Assembly (NCBI GenBank): GCA_002811645.1
Contig: PDIP01000117.1
Coordinates: 1 to 31,347 of the forward strand
DNA: 31,347 nucleotides
Direction: 5' to 3'
Origin: Corallochytrium limacisporum
Taxonomy: Eukaryota; Opisthokonta
Every line of letters starts with the position of its first letter. Positions within the stretch are counted from its first letter, which is position 1. Shown here one piece after another: positions 1 through 7,299 of this stretch. The notes under the pieces were generated by a model. It worked only from the letters and a program-made list of their open reading frames with translations, did not search any database and was not told the DNA's origin. Position numbers and translations under genes: made by a program.

Positions 1-284
1 GGGGGGGGGAGGGGACAAAGGACAGGGCAGACAACAAGTGCCCCGGGAGGGGGTCCGCCTTTGCTTGTTCGGGCCGCCCAGTGCGACCCTCACCGGGCGG
101 AGAAGACGGGCATTGGGGAAAGACTGGAGATACCTCGGGCAGGACACGATAACAACGTGACACGATACTTAGGTTCCAGGCTGGAGAAATCTGCTGGTTT
201 CATGGGGATTGGAGGTTCTGTTATTGGACTGACGTCTTGTGCTATCACTTAGGAACACGTTTTAATCTTGAAAATCCCGTCAAA
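1..284. other. 3' flank of the helicase gene, G-rich at the window edge
   Basis: The window opens with a run of nine G and a CCCCGGG core at 41-47 followed by more G. No gene is supported here. On the minus strand an ATTAAA-type sequence lies about 20 nt past the helicase stop (around 260-266) and could serve as its polyadenylation signal. The left neighbour is outside the window. Confidence 0.4.
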
Positions 285-3200
285 TCATCGGTCCTCATCT
301 ACGGGTCGATGGGCTCCAAACGAGTCTGAGAAGAACGAACGTGGGATACCCCTGTCGAAGCCACCCGGAAGGGGATCACCAGCGGGATCACTGCTTATCT
401 GTTCCTGAATCTGTACACTTGGGTCCAGGTCCTGCAGTTCTAGCAACCGACCAAGCAGATGGATGCCGCCTTGTTTATCCATGACTGCGTTGTACTCGCG
501 GCAATTGAAGTCGTGGATACATGAGGGACACCCATCCTGGCACGGACAAGCGTCCATGATGTCCTTGGCAGCCCGCAGCAGTCGCGGAAAGATGTGAAAA
601 CCGCGCTCAGCCAGGCCAATGCCTCCCGGTCGCTGGTCAAAGAGCAGGATGCGCAGCGGTCGCGCCCGCTGTTCGTGTGGGCTGATACATTCGACCCCAA
701 TGTCAGCGCGCTCACACATCAAAAACAGTGGCACAATGGCCAGAACGGCGTGTGCGCATGCATGTGTTGATCCTTTGAAACTGAAGTTCAAATGCAAACA
801 TTCTTGCTTCAATTCTGTAGGGACGTCGACCCAGGCGGCGAAGGAATGATACCCCACGTGCGGTACGCTCATGTTGACAACGTCGAACGTCTGACCAGAA
901 GCAATCCAGATCTTGCGAAAGCCGTAAACGCCGGTCTCAATGCGCGCCCGACCATAATTGAGCGGCAAAGATCCGATCAATTTCGAGCTTACCACTCGCA
1001 TGGTGTCAATTTCGAGCGTGTCCTGTTGCTTTGTGTAGTAGCGCGTGGTCACAGGCCGGGCATGCGCGGTGAGCTTATCATAGTCGACTTGCTCTACGAG
1101 ATACTGTTGTCCGCGATAGAGATACACGGCACCCTCGTAGACTTCGTAGAGAGCGCGGGTGAGCTCGACCTCGTCAATACACAACCCGGAGGTCCGGTCG
1201 TAGAGAAGGATGCGTTCAGATTCAATGAAACGGATCGATACCTTCGATGTTGGCTTCTCCACGCCGTGGACGTGATGCCAGCCGCCTGGGTGACTACGGA
1301 GGAATGGACCACCGCAATTCTGGCCGCTCGGACGGAAACCCTTGCAGAGCAGCTTGACCACATCAAAGAAACCAACACCAAAGTAGCGGTCCTCATTCGT
1401 GGTTAAAGGAAACTCAAAAGCAGCGCAGAGTACGTGCTCCCATAGTACGTTTTCGTTGGTCGGATCGCAGATGGCCTCCTCGGACGGGGTACCGAAGAGG
1501 CGCTCCGGGTTGGCCATGTAGTACTGATCAATGGCTCCTTCGTAAGCGATCAGGATGCTCACGGACTCTCTGATGCCCCGTCCGGCACGCCCAGACTGCT
1601 GCCAGAGTGAGGCAATCGAACCTGGGAAGCCTAATTGCAGTGTCATGTCCAGCACGCCGATATCAACGCCGAGTTCGAGTGCAGAGGTGGCAACAACGCC
1701 GAGCAAATGGCCGTGGAAGAGGTCGTACTCAATCTTTCGACGTTCTTCAACGCTGTAGCCACCACGGTAGGAGGTCACAAGGTCCAGTAGATCTTCATCG
1801 GCACTATCTCGGATTCGCCGTAAGGTGTAGTCGAGCACAAGCTCGCAGATGTGCCGCACCTTGCAAAAAGCTATCGTCCGCAGCTGGTGTTTGATAGCAC
1901 TGTGCAGGAGATTAGAAATCTCCACGTTGGGACTCTTGCGGTAGCTGAAGCCCATCTCAAAGGCGTGGGCTGGTCCAGCATTACGATTGCCTTTGTACTT
2001 CTCCTTGCCGCGGATCTGCACCTGTTGCATTCGTAGCAATTCTGCCTCAGATTTGAGAGGAGGATTCCAAAGAACGTACGCCTTTGCGCCACGCGGACTG
2101 CCATCTTCGTCGACCAGAACGACTGAGTTCTCTTCCTCGTCGTCCTCGTCGTCAAGGTCGAGCGGCACGAGACTCCGGAAGTGGGCAATCGGATTCGCAA
2201 TTGTGGCCGAGCACATGACGAACTGCGGCCGATTTCCGTAGGCCTCGCAACATCGAACAAAGCGGCGCATCACGCACGCCACGTGGCTCCCAAACACACC
2301 GCGGTAGATGTGCCCTTCGTCAATAATCACGTATCGCACTTGACGGAATAGGTCAGGCCACTGTGCATGGTTCGGTAAGATGGTGGCATGGAGCATGTCC
2401 GGATTGGAAAGGATAACCTGGCGTCGCAACTTGCTCTCACGCACGTTCTGCCGCTCTGCCTGCGGGGTGTCTCCGTCGTAGGTAGCGATGCGAATGTTTT
2501 CCATTTCGCGCAGACAGCAGAGCTCCCGGAAGGCGCGCATTTGGTCCTGGGCAAGGGCTTTGGTTGGGAACAAAAATATAGCACAGTAATCGTCCAGCTT
2601 CTCCATGCACCGTTCAATGACAGGCACATTGTAGCAGAGACTCTTACCGCTTGAAGTTGCGGTGCAGATAACCAGGTTCTTGCCCTGGCGGATGGCTCTT
2701 ATAGCCCTGCCCTGGTGGGAGAACATTCTCGTGATTCCCTTGGATTGCTGTAGGGCGCGCCGCATGACGTCGGTCAACTCCAAAGTGTCATCATACTGCG
2801 CTTCACGCGCTGGATACCTCTCGATATGGCAGATCTGTTCGTGATAGTACGGCTCAGTCTTGATAAACTCTACAAAGTCGAAAACACTCAGCGGGCGACG
2901 GTCCTCCTCGTGGGTAGTCGGGCGACCCTGCAAGGGTTCTGCCTCCGCCCGCTCAGCGTCGGAGGGAATTGAAGTCCGTGTCAGGATCGATTCGGGATCT
3001 TCGGACAGTGCCTGGTCTGACGGGTGGCCGGTTTCCGAGAAACGTTTCGATGTGGTCATACCGGTCACTAATGCCGACTCCATCATTTTCCGTGCTTTGC
3101 TGCGAGTCACCCTCGATGGGGAAATGTTGGGATCGGCTTCGAATGTAATCTGCTCTGCCTCGCTGCGCCCCATAACTCGCCCCTGGTGTCCCTGCTGCTC

Positions 3201-4448
3201 CTTGACCTTGCGCAAACTTGCAATGAAATCCTTTAGCAGCATGCCCGGTGCCGCAGGAATCGATGCCTGGGGTAAATCATCCAAACTCTCCGCCCCGCCC
3301 TCTTGACGCTTCAGCAGGGCCTCGGCAAAGCGCAGGATGCGACCATCCGTCTGGGACTTGGGAATGGTGCGGTTGGTATGAGCGTTGAAGTTTTTCTTAT
3401 TTCCTAGCAGTAGTTCCATCTCAAATGTCCGTCCAAAACGATAGTCCGGAGGCAGACCCAGTGTTTGTGGTGGATCGACTGGCGTGGACTCCACGTACCG
3501 GAGCTGGCCAATATTCTCACCAACGGCGCAGATCTTGGCTAGAATCTCCTGAGTCAGTGTGAAGCCGCCGAAGCCAGCACTGACGGTATCCACCGCAGGC
3601 TGTAGTCGCTCCTGCGTGACCGCAACACCTCGGTGCCTCAGTACAGACGACGTGTACTCTACGGCCCGAAACACGCTGACAAACTGTTGGAAGTTAACGT
3701 TTAGTTTCTTTCGAACGGCGTTGAACTCCGCGGAGTAGTCTTTGCGCTGACGTCTCCCACCCTTCGGTTTCTTAGGTTGAGTTCTACTGTCCGTAGTTGG
3801 TGATTTTTCGGCTTCTACCAGCTCTTCGTTCCCAGTGGCACTGCTACAGCTGTTGGCGCCCGCGCCATTACCGTCGCCTCCGATGCCACTGTCATCGTCT
3901 TTCTGGCCTTCTTGACTGAGGACGCTTTCAAAACTGCTTTCATTGGCATCCACTGCGCCTCGGTCAACAACCTCATTGTCATCGTCATCTGCGACGGACA
4001 CTGGGCAGTCTTCAACTTCGTCCACCAACTCAACCGGACTCGCATCTATCTTGTCCAGCTCCGTCTTTACCACCGGTGATTGTTCTATAGGCACGTCTTC
4101 AAAGTCATCCGCCTCGTCACTGTCGTCGACGACCATAATGATTTCCTTCTGTTGGTTGGTGCTGCTTTGGGGATCATGCAACGGCACATCTCCACTGATA
4201 CCCGGCGTTCTCCTGACATTGCCAGTCCTTCGGCTACTGCCACCAATTATCACATCGGCCATTGCATTAGCCCGAAGTAGAGCGTTACTTTTCTTTTTCT
4301 TGGCTTCCAAGGCATACTTTTTTTTGGCGTCCAGGGCATTCCTTTGTTCTCTTTTCTGTTTCAGAGCTATCAGCTCACTTTCCTGGTCCCCAAGTTCCTT
4401 CCGAGTGCCCCGCCGGCGCTTGGACCCCATATCGATCCTGTACGACAT
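285..4448 (-). CDS. HRQ1: HRQ1-type ATP-dependent DNA helicase (SF2) with DUF1998/MZB C-terminus
   Basis: This is a 1387-residue protein, longer than the roughly 1,080-residue yeast Hrq1, mainly because of an N-terminal extension. Residues 1-240 are low-complexity and acidic with basic NLS-like patches. A conserved helical segment at about 240-325 resembles the HRQ1 N-terminal domain. The helicase core shows Walker A TATSSGKSLCY near residue 600, motif II DEGH near 709 followed by the family-typical FGSHVA, motif III SATIANP near 748, and motif VI QQSGRAGRG near 953. The C-terminal DUF1998/MZB region holds a cysteine cluster (CPCQDGCPSCIHDFNC, about 1300-1315) that should bind zinc. Hrq1 is a 3'-5' helicase acting in DNA crosslink repair and telomere maintenance. 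DEGH instead of a DEAH/DELH box is a minor variation. The start is the first ATG; a second in-frame ATG at codon 7 is possible. No intron is evident. Confidence 0.92.
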   Translation of the reverse strand: MSYRIDMGSKRRRGTRKELGDQESELIALKQKREQRNALDAKKKYALEAKKKKSNALLRANAMADVIIGGSSRRTGNVRRTPGISGDVPLHDPQSSTNQQKEIIMVVDDSDEADDFEDVPIEQSPVVKTELDKIDASPVELVDEVEDCPVSVADDDDNEVVDRGAVDANESSFESVLSQEGQKDDDSGIGGDGNGAGANSCSSATGNEELVEAEKSPTTDSRTQPKKPKGGRRQRKDYSAEFNAVRKKLNVNFQQFVSVFRAVEYTSSVLRHRGVAVTQERLQPAVDTVSAGFGGFTLTQEILAKICAVGENIGQLRYVESTPVDPPQTLGLPPDYRFGRTFEMELLLGNKKNFNAHTNRTIPKSQTDGRILRFAEALLKRQEGGAESLDDLPQASIPAAPGMLLKDFIASLRKVKEQQGHQGRVMGRSEAEQITFEADPNISPSRVTRSKARKMMESALVTGMTTSKRFSETGHPSDQALSEDPESILTRTSIPSDAERAEAEPLQGRPTTHEEDRRPLSVFDFVEFIKTEPYYHEQICHIERYPAREAQYDDTLELTDVMRRALQQSKGITRMFSHQGRAIRAIRQGKNLVICTATSSGKSLCYNVPVIERCMEKLDDYCAIFLFPTKALAQDQMRAFRELCCLREMENIRIATYDGDTPQAERQNVRESKLRRQVILSNPDMLHATILPNHAQWPDLFRQVRYVIIDEGHIYRGVFGSHVACVMRRFVRCCEAYGNRPQFVMCSATIANPIAHFRSLVPLDLDDEDDEEENSVVLVDEDGSPRGAKAYVLWNPPLKSEAELLRMQQVQIRGKEKYKGNRNAGPAHAFEMGFSYRKSPNVEISNLLHSAIKHQLRTIAFCKVRHICELVLDYTLRRIRDSADEDLLDLVTSYRGGYSVEERRKIEYDLFHGHLLGVVATSALELGVDIGVLDMTLQLGFPGSIASLWQQSGRAGRGIRESVSILIAYEGAIDQYYMANPERLFGTPSEEAICDPTNENVLWEHVLCAAFEFPLTTNEDRYFGVGFFDVVKLLCKGFRPSGQNCGGPFLRSHPGGWHHVHGVEKPTSKVSIRFIESERILLYDRTSGLCIDEVELTRALYEVYEGAVYLYRGQQYLVEQVDYDKLTAHARPVTTRYYTKQQDTLEIDTMRVVSSKLIGSLPLNYGRARIETGVYGFRKIWIASGQTFDVVNMSVPHVGYHSFAAWVDVPTELKQECLHLNFSFKGSTHACAHAVLAIVPLFLMCERADIGVECISPHEQRARPLRILLFDQRPGGIGLAERGFHIFPRLLRAAKDIMDACPCQDGCPSCIHDFNCREYNAVMDKQGGIHLLGRLLELQDLDPSVQIQEQISSDPAGDPLPGGFDRGIPRSFFSDSFGAHRPVDEDR

Positions 4449-4487
4449 TGCTTCTTGCAGTGAACACTGCTCTCGGTATAAAACGAT

Positions 4488-4493
4488 CTACAT
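4488..4493 (-). promoter_or_regulatory. Minimal start-stop upstream ORF (ATG-TAG) before the helicase
   Basis: On the minus strand an ATG is followed at once by TAG, about 40 nt upstream of the helicase start codon, in a fair initiation context (GCC before the ATG). If it lies in the mRNA leader it could hold back initiation at the main ATG. The transcription start site is unknown, so its inclusion in the leader is inference. Confidence 0.3.
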
Positions 4494-5507
4494 GGCTTTC
4501 CTTGTTGTCCATCTATGAATCTGCCAGACTCATTCGCTTCCTCCTTCGCATGCCCAGTTACACTGTCCTTCTCTCTCCGTGAATGTGCGTGTTTGGGCTA
4601 TTGTCTATATCAGATCGTCCCGCGATCCTTGATGCTATTGGCCCATTGCCAGAACAGAATTGTTAGGGGGCTTTGAGAACGCAAAGTGGCGTCATCGACT
4701 TGAGTACGCAAACACACCAAATGGTGCCCTGAACTAGCTCGAGACACGCTGCGAACGGCCGAACTTCCTCGGGTGAGAACCCCACCCACCACCACCAGAC
4801 CCTGAGCTCAATGCGCCAGTCGAGCGGGCCGATTCGTTCGGGGCCTATTTTCCGAACCCGTCTGGTCTCGCCCGGTCCGAATTGGTGATTCTAGCGGAGC
4901 CGTCCGGGATTGGTGCGGGGCGCAGGATCGGAGGGAGAGCGAAGATAAAAGAAAAGTGCGCAAGATCCGCCCAACTGAGGTCCTCAGCGGGCGTGGCTGA
5001 TTCAAAATGGGATCCGACCTCACGGAGCATGTCGCATGGGCTCGAGTACCACCAGGCACTCTACCGTATGGTGTCTGGATGTTCTTGGTGTCCCAACTGC
5101 CGTCATTACGCAAACCTGCTGATCACCAACCGACCCTCATGTGCAGCCCCCGCTGCTAGAGATTGTATGGTAGCACAGTTTGCATGTTTCACGACACAAC
5201 TCATTTTGCCAAAAGTTTCTATAGAAAGCCTATGTGTGATTGCGGGTATGCTCTTACGGGGTACCGTAAGAAACAGATAGCGGATTAAGCACTTTGTCCT
5301 GGCTGAGGTTATATAGTTCACAATGATGCTGAACCGTTCGCAGCATCACCATCGGGTACCCTTTGAGGTTTGCATCACCTGAACATGGTGCCGTTTATCG
5401 TTATCATTCCGTCATCGACGCCCAGACGAAGAACGCAAGTGTAAACCCCCCTGTACGTGCCTCGCACCTACCGTAAGACCTGCAAAACCAAGACGAACCC
5501 CTCGGGG

Positions 5508-5535
5508 GTCGTCGCACATTCACACGCCCGAGGGG
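5508..5535. repeat. Perfect 9-bp hairpin
   Basis: CCCCTCGGG at 5508-5516 is the exact reverse complement of CCCGAGGGG at 5527-5535, with a 10-nt loop. It is followed directly by the 10-bp palindrome ACGGGCCCGT at 5537-5546. It belongs to a hairpin cluster and is not inside any gene. It could be structured RNA, a cruciform, or a fossil mobile element. Confidence 0.55.
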
Positions 5536-5606
5536 CACGGGCCCGTAGGGCCCCCCTTGGCGTTTCATTCCGCTCCCACCGCGCAACCCCCCAACCCTGC
5601 CGTTCG

Positions 5607-5623
5607 CGGTACTGAATCTACCG
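5607..5623. repeat. 17-bp dyad repeat, copy 1
   Basis: CGGTACTGAATCTACCG has 5-bp inverted arms (CGGTA/TACCG) around a 7-nt centre. The same 17 bases recur exactly at 15588-15604. Both copies follow CGTTCG (two bases further away, or overlapping). It may be a protein-binding site or part of a dispersed element. Confidence 0.5.
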
Positions 5624-5639
5624 AGTCGCCTGCGGATGG

Positions 5640-5667
5640 GGGGTTCACCGTTTGGGGGGTGAACCCC
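5640..5667. repeat. Perfect 10-bp hairpin
   Basis: GGGGTTCACC at 5640-5649 pairs perfectly with GGTGAACCCC at 5658-5667 across an 8-nt loop. It lies 17 bp to the right of the 17-bp dyad and completes a symmetrical-looking hairpin cluster. Confidence 0.55.
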
Positions 5668-5721
5668 AATCTCGCCAGTACTGTTCGAGCGAAAGCAAAA
5701 ACATTTTTTGGCGCTTCCCTC

Positions 5722-5740
5722 CCCGCTGGCGGGTTATATA
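5722..5740. promoter_or_regulatory. Short palindrome plus TATATA motif
   Basis: CCCGC-TG-GCGGG (5722-5733) is followed by TTATATAG with TATATA at 5735-5740. It could be a core promoter element, but it lies about 530 bp upstream of the Dad4-like ATG, and a nearer TATTTAAA candidate exists at 6012. The assignment is weak. Confidence 0.2.
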
Positions 5741-5820
5741 GCCTTCAATTTTTGGCCCACACAGGGCCCGAAAGGTAGGAGCAGAAAAGGGGGGGGGGGG
5801 AGTTGGCGCAACTGGGACCA

Positions 5821-5894
5821 TTGTGCACTGGATGGGAGGCGGGCGAAAGGTTTTGAGGAGTCCTCGGTGCATTTGTGCACAAAGAATTGTGCAC
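5821..5894. promoter_or_regulatory. Triple TTGTGCAC motif upstream of the Dad4-like gene
   Basis: TTGTGCAC occurs at 5821-5828, 5873-5880 and 5887-5894. The middle copy is part of the perfect 12-bp palindrome TTTGTGCACAAA (5872-5883). Three copies in 75 bp, about 380-450 bp upstream of the Dad4-like start, suggest a transcription factor site. The factor is unknown. Confidence 0.35.
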
Positions 5895-6009
5895 TTAGTA
5901 GTAGTGGGCTGCCGGCACTTTTTGGTTTCTGGCTACATGTTGTTATCGAGAAATGCGGACTGCTTGCTTCGGTTTGTACCTACGTCAGGTGCAAGAGAGT
6001 GGAAGCCAA

Positions 6010-6019
6010 GGTATTTAAA
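6010..6019 (+). promoter_or_regulatory. TATA-like element GGTATTTAAA
   Basis: GGTATTTAAA lies about 250 bp upstream of the Dad4-like ATG. The identical 10-mer occurs at 16124-16133, about 180 bp upstream of the complexin-like ATG and in the same orientation. A shared core promoter motif is plausible but rests on two cases. Confidence 0.3.
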
Positions 6020-6270
6020 GACCTGCGGATCCTTCATTCCGGACCACTTGGTAATCAGCTGTGGCTGTTGGTTGGGTTTTTTTGAGTGTGCGACGCTTAG
6101 CGTCAGGCCCAGTGTAGGTGGTTGCTGAACCATCGGTAAGGCAAGACGGACGCATCGACGTGGGTTAGAGTTGATTTTGGAGGGACGAAAGTGTGGGGAT
6201 CCAAGCTTTGAACAGATCCTGATATTTGGAACAGTACTCTTTGGCAAAGTGAACCACATTTCCAGAATCA

Positions 6271-6522
6271 ATGACAGACCCGTCACCACCACAGCGGAGT
6301 GAGCATGGGGATCAGACCCCAGCGCTAACCCAGGAGGACATCGAACGCATCACGAGGAATCTGTCCCAGATCTACGAGGTTTCGAAGCAGTCAGCTGAGA
6401 AACTGACAGAGATGGAAGTGTCACTGAACAAGCAGATGCCTTTGTACCGTGCGTGGCATGAATTTCTGACGGCTGATGCTGCACCAACCAGTGCAGTGGA
6501 GCCAGGTCCCGCTGACAGCTGA
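6271..6522 (+). CDS. Small coiled-coil protein, Dad4-like (DASH/Dam1 complex) candidate
   Basis: An 83-residue protein with an ATG start in the context AATCA-ATG-ACA. Residues 1-20 are polar and proline-rich. A predicted helix follows, running from ERITRN at about residue 25 to RAWHEFL at about 61-67, then a short Ala/Pro tail. Compared from memory with yeast and fission yeast Dad4, the segment from Arg-Ile to the Trp aligns without gaps over 37 positions, matching Arg1, Ile2, Asn5, Glu11, Leu20, Glu22 and Trp37 of the segment in one or both yeast proteins. Dad4 is a very small subunit (about 70 residues) of the ring complex that couples kinetochores to microtubules, so the length fits. A chance coiled-coil resemblance cannot be excluded. 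It lies tail to tail with the acyl-CoA synthetase gene. Confidence 0.5.
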   Translation: MTDPSPPQRSEHGDQTPALTQEDIERITRNLSQIYEVSKQSAEKLTEMEVSLNKQMPLYRAWHEFLTADAAPTSAVEPGPADS

Positions 6523-7299
6523 ATCTACAGCTTCCTCATCGTAGCACATCATCACCATCAACACCCGAGAGAGAGAAAACAGCACAGATCCGTTGATGGA
6601 GGATGGTGTGTCTGCGGGTAGTATCATTACTTGTACCATAGCAGTAAGAAACCAAACCGTGAGAGAGAAAAGATATCAAAGAAACACAGTCACAGTCACC
6701 ACCCAAACGTGTTTTAAAGAATTAGTTCTGTTCGATTGCATAAATTCCCAATTTGTAATATCATGAAGCATTGTGACCATTGTCCGCTACCATTCACGAT
6801 ACCTTGAACTTGTTCAGTTCAAAGACATTCCACTAAAGCGGACCATCTCACCCATGAATGGTGTAGAATTGACGCTGTGTGGCATGCACGCGAATGGGTC
6901 GCCTTCTTCCAAACAGGTCCACAGCCACCCCAGCAGCGGCCCACCGCGGCAGGCTTTCCCCCCGCTCCCGACGCGCGCCACGGCTTTGGCCCTCCTGGGC
7001 TCCACGAATATTGATCAGCGCACCACGTCCTCCCCGCGGTCGGGGATTGGAACCAATCAAATAGGATTGAATCAAAGCGGAAACCACCATCTGCTAGCTA
7101 TTGTGAGAAGGGGAGGGTATACTCGAATCAGTTTCGAAATCACTGCCAGTGGCGCAGGGGTAAAAGCGTCAGCCATCAAGAGGGATATAGGATTGTGTAT
7201 GGTGTTCTTTTGTGTTTGTATACAAGTATAAAAAGCGTTTTTGTTTTGGGGTTTACAACTTTAACTTTCAAAATAGCCATGCTGACCATATGAGCTACT
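6523..7299. other. Convergent 3' region with a paired CCAAT dyad
   Basis: The tails of the Dad4-like and acyl-CoA synthetase transcripts meet here. The stretch 6870-7060 is more GC-rich than its surroundings. GATTGG-AA-CCAATC at 7045-7058 is a near-perfect inverted repeat that places two CCAAT boxes in opposite orientation, which is odd in a 3' region. An 80-codon ATG frame on the minus strand (6848-7090) has no recognisable features and I do not call it a gene. Confidence 0.4.

Larger units (their letters stand above)
4449..6270. other. Divergent intergenic region between helicase and Dad4-like gene
   Basis: About 1.8 kb that should contain the promoters of both flanking genes. No ATG-initiated ORF here looks like a real protein; the longer frames start at non-ATG codons or have no recognisable composition. 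The central part (5500-5740) is crowded with inverted repeats, and 5820-5895 carries three copies of TTGTGCAC. A 12-base G run sits at 5789-5800. Confidence 0.6.

Noticed and set aside
6848..7090. 80-codon ATG frame on the minus strand
   Set aside because: No recognisable motif, Arg/Gly-rich from GC-rich DNA, and inside a convergent 3' region.
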